Source of the DNA: Macrostomum hystrix
Taxonomy: Eukaryota; Platyhelminthes; Macrostomidae
Direction of reading: 5' to 3'
DNA: 64,000 bases
Assembly: GCA_950097015.1 (NCBI GenBank)
Contig: CATNEN010000002.1
Location: forward strand, 7,448,501 to 7,512,500
The notes under the pieces are model-generated. The model saw nothing but the letters and a program-made list of their open reading frames with translations, was not told where the DNA came from and ran no database searches. Made by a program: the position numbers and the translations under genes. Below are positions 1-13,800 of this stretch, one piece after another (position 1 is the first letter of the stretch; each line of letters starts with the position of its first letter).

Positions 1-248
1 TCAAAAACTGACAGCCATATTTTTGTACATATTTAATTACAGACGGACCAACAGCACAGGAAAATGGCACGTGCAGTCTGTTAGATTTGCAACATCGATC
101 AAATTCTTAGCCATACTCGGAGACAGGCTTATATTTTCTCCAAGGCTTTAATTAACTCAAAAGCTGCATACAGATAACTTAGGGGGCCGTATGGAATTCG
201 AATACATATTTTCACGCGAATTTTTAATCCACATTTTCCGATACCCAT

Positions 249-801
249 ATCCCAACATCCCTGAAATCAGTTCCCACATCCCTGCAATCAGTTCCCACAT
301 CCCTGCAATCAGTTCCCACATCCCTACAATCATTTCCCACATCCCTGCAATCAGTTCCCACATCCCTGCAAACAGTTCCCACATCCCTGCAATCAGTTCC
401 CACATCCCTGCAATCAGTTCCCACATCCCTGCAATCAGTTCCCACATCCCTACAATCAGTTCCCACATCCCTGCAATCAGTTCCCACATCCCTGAAATCA
501 GTTCCCACATCCCTGCAATCAGTTTCCACATCCCTGCAATCAGCTCCCACATCCCTGCAATCAGTTCCCACATCCCTGCAATCAGCTCCCACATCCCTGC
601 AATCAGTTCCCACATCCCTACAATCAGTTCCCACATCCCTGCAATCAGTTCCCACATCCCTGCAATCAGTTCACACACCCCACATCCCTGCAATCAGTTC
701 ACACATCCCTGCAATCAGTTTCCACATCCCTGCAATCAGCTCCCACATCCCTGCAATCAGTTCCCACATCCCTGCAATCAGTTCCCACATTCCTGCAATC
801 C
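249..801. repeat. 21-bp minisatellite, about 26 units
   Basis: Tandem array with a 21-base period built around cccacatccctgcaatcag. Units differ by single substitutions (gaaatc, acaatc, agctcc). It lies beyond the last CASK exon in this window, so probably in a CASK intron. Because 21 is a multiple of three and the unit has no stop, several frames stay open on both strands; this is a by-product of the repeat and not evidence of a gene. Confidence 0.95.
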
Positions 802-1843
802 AACGGGAAAATTACCGGTAAACACTTCCCTTGAGAAAGACAATAAATACCCTATTTGCGGTTGCAAAATGGCTGTGCTGTACTTAGGCTAGTTATATAT
901 ATTTAACTATCTTTGAAAGATCTCAAGAAACTAGCAGCTCATTAGTTAATGAAATTACGAGTACAAAACGAATACGCTATTTACATACCTTTTGCCGATG
1001 AAACCAATTTGTAACGAGGAATCATGCAAATGTCATATTTGTGTCCAGATTGAGTCCACCTTTTTTTATAAACTCAATTCGAGACACCTGCCTCAGGCCT
1101 TACAGAAGAAGTCTTGAATGGGAGACAGAAAGAGGAGCCAGACAGCCGCGAGGAGATCGACTAGAGGAGAGAAAATCACTCGGACTCCAGGGGAAGGAAT
1201 TGGGAACTCAAAGCGAAATCCGATAGGATGATGGCGGGCGCCCCCTCCATCGCCGGTGGCAATTAATGGGAGCTGAGTGGTGCCCCCAGCAACGGGAGGG
1301 GAAATGGTAGAAAGGAATTTAACGAGATGGCAGGCAGCTGAGATCGAGAGAGAGTAGAGAGACCGGGAAGAGGCGGTGATTGCTGATCAGGGAGGGGTGC
1401 TCAGCAAGCTGTTAAACAAGGGCGGAGATGAGCGAACAGTTTGAGCACTCCCCACCCCGAGGTGTCGGCGCCCGTCCCATTGCGAGCAGATCATTCTCGG
1501 CAATGGCTCGGGCAAAGCCGCGGCTCGGTAAGGAATACACTAGAAATGTACTTTTAATCTTCAAAGTTCACTTAGAAGCATTGATTATGTTAGTGCATTG
1601 TATCCATCAAACGACTTTTAGCTCTGGGGAGCTGTCAAAAAACATGCAAACTGCTTATAAAGACTATAATACTAATACTACTAACGAAAGCCCGATAAGT
1701 AGTCTATATAAATTATATTTTGTTGCGAATCACTAAAGCATCCGATGACTGTAGCTGCGGAGGTCCGAAGTTCAAATCTCGGAGAATTGGAAACTGCGAG
1801 ATATACCAGCAAAATTGTCCTGATTATCGCCCTAATTAATTAC
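802..1843. other. Presumed CASK intron, no gene seen
   Basis: This is sequence downstream (minus strand) of the last visible CASK exon. A GC-rich, purine-rich block lies at about 1,060-1,530 with no convincing reading frame. At about 1,735-1,800 a tRNA-like B-box (aagttcaaatctcgg) suggests a small SINE fragment. I found no L27 or PDZ exon here, so the rest of CASK must lie left of the window. Confidence 0.6.
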
Positions 1844-4800
1844 CTGCGGATGTGACGTCATCCTCAGCCGGATCCGGCGGCGCCTCCGACTCCGCATAGC
1901 TGGAGGACCACCTGGCGCTGGACACGGCTGCCAGAACGGCTCCCTTCAGCTTGCGCCTGGAGTTGAACTTCTTCATCTCCTCAACAGTCTCGCTCAGGTG
2001 CAGCTTGGGCACCCGGCTGCGCTCGTGAATCCACGGATGCCGAAGGGCCTCCTCGAGTGTCATGCGCCGTTGGGGATCCAGATCCAACAGTCGGCTGACC
2101 AGATCCTTGGCTTCCGGCGAGATTTGATCCCAGATGCGCGGCTTCTTCTGGGAGATAAAATTGCCATACTATTCAAACACCGAGTAACAAATAATTCAAA
2201 TTCAATGGGATTAGTCATCTTAAACCATACTTAGATTACTATTATAATCTTTAGATCCCAAGATACATAATCCAGATCTATGGATTATGAGATCCTTAGA
2301 TTATAAATCTAGAAAGATCCCTAGATTAGAAATCCAGATAGATCCCTAGATTATAAATCTAGATAGATCCCTAGATTATAAATCTAGATAGATCCCTAGA
2401 TTATAAATCTAGATAGATCCCTAGATTAGAAATCTAGATTAAAAATCAAGTTAGATCCCTAGATTAGAAATCTTGATAGATCCCTAGATTAAAAATCTAG
2501 ATTATAAATCTAGATAGATCCCTAGATCAGAAATCCAGATTAAAAATCAAGTTAGATCCCTAGATTAGAAATCTAGATAGATTCTTAGATTATAAATCTA
2601 GATTAAAAATCAAGTTAGATCCCTAGATTAGAAATCTTGATAGATCCCTAGATTAAAAATATAGATTATAAATCTAGATAGATCCCTAGATCAGAAATCC
2701 AGATTAAAAATCAAGTTAGATCCCTAGATTAGAAATCTAGATAGATTCTTAGATTATAAATCTAGATAGATTCCTAGATTATAAATCTAGATAGATTCCT
2801 AGATTATAAATCTAGATAGATTCCTAGATTATAAATCTAGATAGATTCCTAGATTATAAATCTAGATAGATCCCTAGATTATAAATCTAGATAGATTCCT
2901 AGACTATAAATCTAGATAGATTCCTAGATTATAAATCTAGATAGATTCCTAGATTAGAATTCTAGATAGATTCCTAGATTATAAATCTAGATAGATCTAG
3001 ATAGATCCCTAGATTAAAAATCTAGATAGATTCCTAGATTATATATCTAGATAGATCCCTAGATTAGAATTCTAGATAGATTACTATAAATCTAGATAGA
3101 TAGATTATAGATAGATAGATGGATCTAGATAGATTTCTAGCAGCAAGACGTGAATGAGACTCACCCGGTAGCGACCGTTGAGGATCTGTCGGAACAGCAC
3201 ATCCTTGGTACCATAGAACGGCAGTGAGCCGGTGAGCAGTATGTAGAGCAGTACTCCGCAGCCCCAGGCGTCCACCGGTTTACCATAGGGCTCCCTTCGC
3301 ACAACCTCCGGGGCCATGAAGTGGGGCGTCCCGATGCGGCCTGTTGGCATTTTCGAAGGATATTTTTTAGACGAAAAAATCACAAAAGCACTACTTAACA
3401 GTAGAAACACGCTGGGGTATTTCAAATGCCCGCATTTTTTCTGTATCTCCCAAAATATTCAACCAATCGACATTATAATTCAGAACACGATATTCAACAA
3501 TTCTCGTCGGGTTGTCTGGTGGCCAAAAGCACTTATATAGGCATAGGCGTTTTGGAGTCCCTCCACAGGGACAGATGGGCGGGCACCCAGAACTGTCGGC
3601 AATCCAGTGCCGCAGTTCCGCGCCCGTCTCGCAGGCGTACCCATTCTGTGTGTCACTGCCCTTTCTTTAACAGAGACCGGCTACGCTACCTCGGGCCCAA
3701 CCCGTCTATGGACGAGATCTGCCAGCCCGACAGCATTCCACGGCTCGTCCAGTTCCTCCGGGCAACCAGACGAGCCACGTTCTTCCCTACGGAAGACAAC
3801 GCTGCAGGACGGACCGGCGGACCACCCTGAGCGGCCCCGCGCCCTCGCCTGACTGCGGGCCTACAGGGGTTAGCGGTATGGGCGATCCTCGCCTCCCCGC
3901 GTTCATCAAAAAAGGCTATCGAGAAGTCAGCAGTGGGTATTTTTAATACAGTTAAACTAGGCATATGCGCGTGTTTTATTGCAGTTATTTTTATTATAGT
4001 CTAACAAAATTAAATAAGCAATGCAACTGAAAAGGATGAAAGTGTTATTCAGCTCAGTTAAAGTAAGTAAGTAAATATTCATGCACTTTTTTCAAAACAA
4101 ATTCAAATAAAAATGTAACCGTCTTTTTCAGTTGTTAAATTACTATTATATCTATTTTCACGGTAGGATTAGCAATAAGAATTAGATGATTAATTTTATC
4201 TACTTATTAGTAATACCCTTTTTAAAAAAAAACAAATTTAAAAAACTTGCATTGAAACCCAACACCACAGTAAAGCTGATAAGCTGATACTTATAACGCA
4301 CTCATTTTCTTTAACATAAAGGCTAGAAAGTTAAATAAGTGCAAAGGTAAATTATTTTATTAGAATGCAAAAGTTGGAAACTGTAACAATGCGAGTACTA
4401 ACTGCAGCTTAGCGACCGGGTTAGCGAAAAGAAAAAATAATTTAAAAAAGTAGTAAAACAAATTAATCCAAGATGTACAGCGCTAATGAATAAGACTTGA
4501 TTTAACTGCTCAAGGCAGAAATCCAACTACGATAACAGCCTTGATCTTTGCTGCAATTCCGAGTAATTTCGCTGCGATTCTAACTATCAGCTTTGGTTCT
4601 GTTCTAGATTCAATAAGCAGCTTGATTTCCTTCCTGCGATTCTGGCTACAATATCGTTACTATTCCAGCTTGATTTCCTTCCTGCGATTCTGGCAAAAAT
4701 ATCGGTACTATTCCAGCTTGATTCCTTCCTGCGATTCTGGCTACAATATCGGTACTATTGTAGCTTCGATTCCTTCCCGCGATTCTGGCAACGATACCAG

Positions 4801-7800
4801 CACTATTGTAGCTTCGATTCCTACCTGCGATTCTGGCTACGACAAGAGTACTATTGTAGCTTCGATTCCTTCCTGCGATTCTGGCTACGACACCAGTACT
4901 ATTGCAGCTTCGATTCCTTCCTGCGATTCGGGCTACGACAAGAGTACTATTGTAGCTTCGATTCCTTCCTGCGATTCTGGCTACGATATCGGTACTATTC
5001 CAGCTTCGATTCCTTCCTGCGATTCTAGCTACAATATCGGTACTATTCCAGCTTGATTCCTTCCTGCGATTCTGGCTACAATATCGGTACTATTGTAGCT
5101 TCGATTCCTTCCCGCGATTCTGGCTACAATATCGGTACTATTGTAGCTTCGATTCCTTCCCGCGATTCTGGCAACGATACCAGCACTATTGTAGCTTCGA
5201 TTCCTACCTGCGATTCTGGCTACGACAAGAGTACTATTGTAGCTTCGATTCCTTCCCGCGATTCTGGCAACGATACCAGCACTATTGTAGCTTCGATTCC
5301 TACCTGCGATTCTGGCTACGAAAAGAGTACTATTGTAGCTTCGATTCCTTCCTGCGATTCGGGCTACGACAAGAGTACTATTGTAGCTTCGATTCCTTCC
5401 TGCGATTCTGGCTACGACACCAGTACTATTGCAGCTTCGATTCCTTCCTGCGATTCGGGCTACGACAAGAGTACTATTGTAGCTTCGATTCCTTCCTGCG
5501 ATTCTGGCTACGACACCAGTACTATTGCAGCTTCGATTCCTTCCTGCGATTCGGGCTACGACAAGAGTACTATTGTAGCTTCGATTTCTTCCTGCGATTC
5601 TGGCTACGACACCAGTACTATTGCAGCTTCGATTCCTTCCTGCGATTCGGGCTACGACAAGAGTACTATTGTAGCTTCGATTTCTTCCTGCGATTCTGGC
5701 TACGACACCAGTACTATTGCAGCTTCGATTCCTTCCTGCGATTCGGGCTACGACAAGAGTACTATTGTAGCTTCGATTCCTTCCTGCGATTCGGGCTACG
5801 ACGAGAGTACTATTGTAGCTTCGATTCCTTCCTGCGATTCTGGCTTCGATATCGGTACTATTCCAGCTTCGATTCCTTCCTGCGATTCTGGCTAATAAAA
5901 AATAAACTCCACTGCGAAGCTAATTGTCTAAAAGAGTGGGTCTCTCTCGTATACGGAAAGGCTTTTACCGTTTTAGATGGTAAATAAACGCAACAAAATC
6001 AGAAACGCAGGCATGCATCTGTGCGGGCGACTGAAAGTCTAGCTTTTACAATTGTGTTAGGAGTCTATGTTATTTGCGATTATTGAATCGCTGCTGCTAC
6101 TACTGCTGACTATGATTCTGATGATGCTTGAACATAGAAGAACAAAGGCACGGCATAGCATGGCAGCCATCTGTGCTGGTCAGTGCCGCCAATGGCTTAC
6201 CAAGCTGGTCATCTCTGAGGCTCACAAAGATCTCCTGCTCTACTTTCACTGGTGTGTCTGTAAGAGTTGCGTTTCAATTTCGAAATTGGTCACTGGGATA
6301 TGGCTGCTTGTTTGTTATAAACAGAAGGATTGAAATGCTGAGAGGAAATCATGCACTAACTTCATGGAAGTCTTTGTCGAAGGAAAAGGGGAAACGGAGA
6401 AAAAAATTGATGAACAGAAGGAGATAACCAGCTAGAAGCAGGGAGGATAAATCTAGGGAAACAGAGGGGATAAATGAAGGGAAACAGGGAATAAACCTAA
6501 GGAAACAGAGGGATTATTCTAGAGAAACAGAGGGATAAATCAAGGGAATCAGGGGATAAACCTAGGGAAACAGGGGATAAACCCAGGGAAACAGGGGATA
6601 AACCCAGGAAAACAGGGGATAAACCCAGGGAAACAGGGGATAAACCCAGGGAAACAGGGGACAAAACTAGGGAAACGAAAGGGATAAATCAAGGGAAACA
6701 GATAGGAACATATGTGGATTAACAGAGGGAAAAACAGATGAAAACAGAGCAAAAGAGAAAGGAGGAGTGAAAATTAATATTCGAGAATTTCTTTGAGATC
6801 TTTGGATTCGAGATTATCTCTAAGGCTAAAATCGGAACAATTAGCAATAAAAAAGTGTGATCCAGCCACAAGCAATTCGACCATGTTGGAGTAAAAGGCA
6901 GATTTAAAGCTATTTAGATAAGCACAGGTAGGTAATTACAAAGTTGTAGTTTGCGATTGCTTTTCAGTGCAAGAAAATCGTTTCATTTCTGATCCGGCCA
7001 GCAAATTTAAAAGCAGAAAATTTCACATGATGCATTTTAATACGTATGAGAACGTTTTGGTACGAAGTTCTTATAAAATACAGTTTTAATCAGCCCTAGT
7101 TTGAATTTGAAAATTTCCTGAGGATTCCTGGGAATCTGGAAACAGCACTGGGTATAATGAATATATTAACTGATTACTGGGGAACTCGGTATAAAAAACT
7201 CTCAGGATCAAAGTTTTCAGCTAATTTGGAATCCTAGGGATTACCGACCAGAATCCTAGGGATTACCGATCAGAATCCTAGGGATTACCGATCAGAATCC
7301 TAGGGATTACCGATCAGAATCCTAGGGATTACCGATCAGAATCCTAGGGATTACCGACCAGAATCCTAGGCATCACCGATCAGAATCCTAGGGATTACCG
7401 ATCAGAATCCAAGGCATTACCGATCAGAATCCTAGGGATTACCTATCATAATCTTAGGGATTACCGATCAGAATCCTAGGGATTACCGATCAGAATCCTA
7501 GGGATTACCGATCAGAATCCAAGGCATTACCGATCAGAATCCTAGGCATTACCGATCAGAATCCTAGGCATTACCGATCAGAATCCAAGGCATTACCGAT
7601 CAGAATCCTAGGCATTACCGATCAGAATCCTAGGCATTACCGATCAGAATCCAAGGCATTACCGATCAGAATCCTAGGGATTACCGATCAGAATCCAAGG
7701 CATTGCCGATCAGAATCCAAGGCATTACTGATCAGAATCCTAGGCATTACCGATCAGAATCCTAGGCATTACCGATCAGAATCCAAGGCATTACCGATCA

Positions 7801-10800
7801 GAATCCTAGGCATTACCGATCAGAATCCTAAAGATTACCGATCAGAATCCTAATAATTACCGATTAGAATCCTAATGATTACCGATCAGAATCCTAGGGA
7901 TTACCGATCAGAATACTAGGCATTACCGATCAGAATCCTAGGGATTACCGATCAGAATCCTAAAGATTACCGATCAGAATCCTAGAGATTACCGATTAGA
8001 ATACTAATGATTACCGATCAGAATCCTAGGGATTACCAATCAGAATACTAGGCATTACCGATCAGAATCCTAGGGATTACCGATCAGAATACTAGGCATT
8101 ACCGATCAGAATCCTAGGGATTACCGATCAGAATCCTAAAGATTACCGATCAGAATCCTAGAGATTACCGATCAGAATCCTAATGATTACCGATCAGAAT
8201 CCTAGGGATTACCGATCAGAATACTAGGCATTACCGATCAGAATCCTAGGGATTACCGATCAGAATCCTAAAGATTACCGATCAGAATCCTAGAGATTAC
8301 CGATCAGAATCCTAATGATTACCGATTAGAATCCTAGAGATTACCGACCCGAATCCCGTGGATTACCGACCAGAATCCTAATGATTACCGATTAGAATCC
8401 TAGAGATTACCGACCCGAATCCCGTGGATTACCGACGCGAATCCCGTGGATTACCGATCAGAATCCCTGGGGATTACACGGACGAGAATCGTAGGAGGAT
8501 CTGGGATATGCAGAAATCTCACCTCCGGGCACGAGGCCGCTACTGTCGAGCTGCACAGCAATGCCGAAGCCGCCAAGTTTGACTGGTGCCGAGTTCTCTT
8601 TGGAGTGGAGCAGAACGCAGTGCGGCTTCAGGTCCCTGTGGATGATGTTGTTCTCGTGACAGTAGCGCACCGCCTCCAGAATCTGGCGCATGTAGTGCCT
8701 GTAAAAAAACAAAGAAATATATTTTACGCTACTTACTACTGATTAGCAACCTTGCCAGTAGTATTACAGTGGCAAAAACTAGGAGATGCACCGACATAAA
8801 CAAAACTATTAAAAACTCACGTGGCGACACTTTCACTGAAGACAAAACCGGCTGTGGCGCGCTTGACAATTTCAAAGCAGAGATCAGCGCCGTCCATGCT
8901 GGATGGGATAATTAACAGTGGGGAGAATTTCGGGATTTTAATTTAGAATCAAACAGATTATAGTCTTACAAAGGATCGCTAAGCCTACATAAAGTAAAGT
9001 AAAAGTATGCTTATCCACAAGTTAAAAAACCGAAGATAGAAATCCCAAAATAACTGGGAAAGAAGGCAGAGCTAATCCACTGATAAAGGTATCCACAAAT
9101 GGTTTTTATAGTATTAGTAGATAGAAAGGCCTACATATGGGGTTCCTTAGATTTAGAAGACTAACGATATAAATCTTGGAATGGAGCGAAGTCTAAAAAA
9201 CCGGTTCGAAAAAGTCTAAATTTGGAAAATCCCGGAACTAAATAATATCATGATTATTAAAAACTTAAAATGAGAATAAAATGAGATAAAGATACTGAAT
9301 TTAACAACTGATTATCTGAACGATTAACAATTACATGTTTCTGTCGCTGTTGTCATGTGCTGTCACTCACTCAAAAATGCAAATATATATCGGGAATTGC
9401 TTTTTATACAGTGACATCACCAAGAAGGATTAATTCGACAAGCCACAGACAAAGGCAGACGATGAGACTTCAAAAAAAACAAGAAGCCAAACAATGTCTG
9501 CCCATGATCTACGTCTCAACAACTATCACAATGCGCATTTTCGGGCGCTCATTGTGGGCTCGGAGAGACGACAAAAGTGCATCTAAATAAATGATGACTA
9601 TGTTCAAATCTTAGGTCTGGGATTTAGGATTTCGTGAGCTTGGCTCGACTGTCTTTATTAATCTCCGATAAATTTAGAATCGCGTAGGATAATTATCTTG
9701 GGATAAAGAATGACGGGTGTAAAATATAAATCTATCTAAGAAAACTATATAAAATGGCAGCTATAGCGCCGCACTTCCATAGTCTGTGGACATCTGTTCA
9801 GTCTATGGACTGGAAAACCGGAACAGCTAATGCTGGTGTGACCATCTCAAACTAGGGAATTTAAGTGTCTTTACTTAAATTGGGGGCTTGTCGTGCAGTT
9901 TACGCCCTTGAGGGCCAACCTCCAAGGGACAGTAAAAATGTACACTGCCTGACGATGAGAAGGTCAGGCCAGATGTACACACCTGTGTGAGAGTGTGCCT
10001 GCGTACGACATCTGTTTGCGTGTGTTCAGGAGTCAGCGAAATGGGCAGAATTGTCTCCTCGCTGGCTGCGGGTCTGGTGTCACCAAATGATGTGCCATTG
10101 CCCGCAGCCCTGCAATTATTATTTTATTATTAAGTGTCTTAGTCCAAGACATTAACTATTTACCTATGACTAAAATTCGAACTCCCGACCTCATAGTCAA
10201 AAATCCAAAGCTTTAACCACTGGGCTAAAAGCTCCCTACACGAAAACTATCTAAACTACCAAAATTCGAAGAAAAAAATCTGTATATAAGCCAGGATTAA
10301 GAATTCAGACATACGCAGCATTATAAGACAACTGAACATGAATTACATTAAATAATGTAATTATTTTAAATTTAACAAGTAAAAATGTTTCACAACAGAG
10401 GAAACTAAGCTTAAAGAAACACGGGATAAAATGTTGTAAATTCTAAATTATCATTGTGCATCATTACGAATAAAATGTGTCTGTTATTATTGTCCAGTGT
10501 TGTCATTCAATTTAAATGCAAATTAATAAGGACTTGCTTTTATGTTATGACACCACCAAAAAAGATTGATTGACAACCAACAGACCTGGGGCAAACTATC
10601 AGGCCTTCAAAAGAAAACAAGAAGCTTAACAATGTCTGCCCCTGGTCTGATCTACGTCTCAACAACTATCACAATGCTCATTTTAGGCGCTCATTGTGGG
10701 CTCGGAGAGACGCAAAAGTGCGTAGGAAAATAGATCAGAAATAATCTAGATTGTCAGAGATTGACGATTCGGTAAGTAAACCCAAGACTGGCGAGGCTGA

Positions 10801-13800
10801 TAATTTGTCTAAATTACCGGCCATTCGTTATTATAAAAAATCCGAAATGAGAGCTAGCAGTTCGTCAGCTGCAGCGCACGCACCGCTCTAGAACGAGTAC
10901 CGGCAAGCGTTTGGCGGAGGGGATATTTTCATTCCCACAACTCGCTTTCCACCCTTAATTTCCCTCATCCCGAGCTGTCGGGGTCGACGGCCAGTTTCCA
11001 TCCCGCGTCGAGCCCTCACACCTCCTCTCCAGGGACCACTCAGGGCTGGAACATGGAGGAAACTGAAGGGCAGCGTCGGGGTGAGTCCAACCCCACCGCT
11101 GCTGCTGCCGTTGCTGACGCCCTTCTTCCAAGAAGTACTGGCGCCCTGAGAGGCGCGAGAAAGAGAGATGGAGCAAGGAGAGATTAGTGGAGAACGGACG
11201 GGAGAAGATAATCCGATATATGACGACCGCTGCTGCTTCATTTCACAGACTCTTACTATCGTGCCCGACACACACCCACACACACGACTGTGCATGCAAA
11301 CTTTTGCTCCGATCCGGGGTGTACAATACAAGCAGACCTTGCCTGCGCGCTGGCACCATAGGCTCGCTAAGCCACCAATGCTGAATGCAGATGTTGTACT
11401 GATGTAAAGAATCGGAGATTTTCGCTGCATGAAAACTGACATGCTGCTACTGTTTTGTTAATGCAGGCCTTACAAACAAGCGCCGAGTAGAGAGACACTT
11501 ACAGAGACTCAATAGACAAGAGAATATCGAAGCGTGTAAAGAAGGCTTGTGAACTAGGATTTCATTTTTATGCCGTTGTCCAAGATCCACTCCGTTCTGC
11601 GTCTTTTGCTTCGGGGCAATCGCCGATCGAAAAAAAATCCATGGCATTCTTATTATCCTAATACATCCACTTTCCTTGTTGCTGTGGATATGCAGCAATT
11701 TATGTGGCCTATTTTACATCTGGCAACTTGTGACAACCAAATAACTGTAGAAGTGCTGTCGCATGCGTTTTAGTCACATGAAGTTTCCATTTAGATTTCA
11801 AGATCCGGAATTCCACGAATGAGTTGAATTAAATACAGTATCAGAAGGCCAAGATTTCTCACCGACATCCGTGAATTCTCGTCAATAAATTCATTGCAAT
11901 GGATGGCGTAGACTAGACGATCTGATTAGTTTTGCATGACTGCTTCGACATTGCTTCTTTAAATAATATAGTGATTTTGAACATTGTCTGTTTAATTTTA
12001 ACTGCCGACAATTGTCTGCTGCTTAAATTTTTATATGTTAAGCTGCGCAAAAATTGAAACAGAAACAGCTCGAAGTGAAAGGTGCGGAACGCTGGGATAC
12101 AGTGTCGCTATGATATAATATAAATTCTCTAAGCATCTCCAAGCATCCAATTATGCGTGAGCCAATCACAATCAAGCGATTTTAATTCATCCTAGTTTTT
12201 TTATTCTCACTACATGCACAATACAGTCTACTGAAAGTAGAATTGAGAAGCCGTGATTCTATTGATTTCATTCTATTGAGATCATTTTGGGTGGTCTCTA
12301 ACACCCACCAGAGCATTATGGCTGGTCTCTAACACTCCCAGAGCATTATGGCTGGTCTCTAACACTCCCAGAGCATTATGGCTGGTCTCTAACACTCCCA
12401 GAGCATTATGGCTGGTCTCTAACACCCACCAGAGCATTATGGCTGGTCACTAACACCCACCAGAGCATAATGGCTGGTCTCTAACACCTCCCAGAGCATT
12501 ATGGCTGGTCTCTAACACTCCCAGAGCATTATGGCTGGTCTCTAACACCCCCAAAACATTCTGGGCAGTCTTTATCCCCCAAGCTCTTATGCACATCACA
12601 AACAAAGTTAAGCATAGTAAATTTCCAACAAAACATTTTAAAATAGTTTTATAGAAAACCCACGACGATGCTTCAGCCAACGCGTAAGGAGTGAAAGTAG
12701 AACCAATCAATACAAGAAGCCGATTGAATAATTACTATCGATCAAGCGACTCGGCGAATCGAAAATCGCACACGACTGGCAAATCGAAATAGAAAACAGT
12801 AAAACAAAAAAGCTGAATAAAATCTAAAAAACCACGCTCACACCAGCACAACAGCCTGGATATCGATTGAGCTAAACTAAACTAAGTAGATGTGTATATA
12901 CAAGGGATCGGAACAGGACAGGCTAGACAGATAGTTGATGGCCAAGGCACTGAGAAATATGCTGCATGAAGCATCGCAAGATATTCACTAAATGATATTG
13001 GATTATTTGCCTACTCCATCTCACGGATCCACTCCAAGGGATTAGGAGCCGAGACGGAATCGAGGGGGGAGCAAAAGTAGAGAGTGGCAAACGAGAGGTT
13101 TTGGCTTCGAAAAGGAAAGTTCTGATAAGCTTTAGCGAGTAGGGTGGAAGGGAAGAAGAGATAAGAACGTCTGGCACCGATAGGAGTTCACAAGAGACAC
13201 CTTAGAGCAAAATCGTGCTCACAGCATAAGCGATAAAGCAGACTTTGCCTTCACTCACTCTCTCCCAGCCAGGTCTCCCAGAACCCTGCCCTGATCCCAT
13301 TCGGGCCAGCTCTTGTCGCACGGGAGCTGCGGCCCGTGTTTTATTCAGCTGAACTAATCTTCATCTGTCGGTAGACACTCAGCCGCATATGTATGTATAT
13401 AGGGAGTTTTCCTGTCCCAATTCTCAGATCCACACACAAGAAGGGGCGAATAGAATAGTCAGGGAGAGAGAAAAGCAAAAATTCTGGCAGGAATTTGGAA
13501 GCGACCGAAGCGTACTCAGTCAGCCTCAACTGGGGAAGAGAATGAAGTGAAACAGTTGAGTTTGGGGGAGGGGTGGAAATTAGCGATAGAGACACCAGGG
13601 CGAGTAGGACGACATGCTAAAATCGGAAGAAAGCAAAAGTGGGATCTGGTGGGCAAATTACTTTTTTCCTAGATTTGGCTCAAGGTGTCTAGCAAACAGC
13701 AGGGATAGTCAGAGAGCCAGTTAGTGAGGCTTTGAATTGGAATCCCACGATGCTGAAACTGGCTAAGGCTCGGGGCCACACAGCCTCAGCGACAGGGAAA

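Noticed and set aside
191-892. 233-codon plus ORF and 178-codon minus ORF over the 21-bp array
   Set aside because: The frames are open only because the repeat unit lacks stops and is a multiple of three; no splice context or codon signal.
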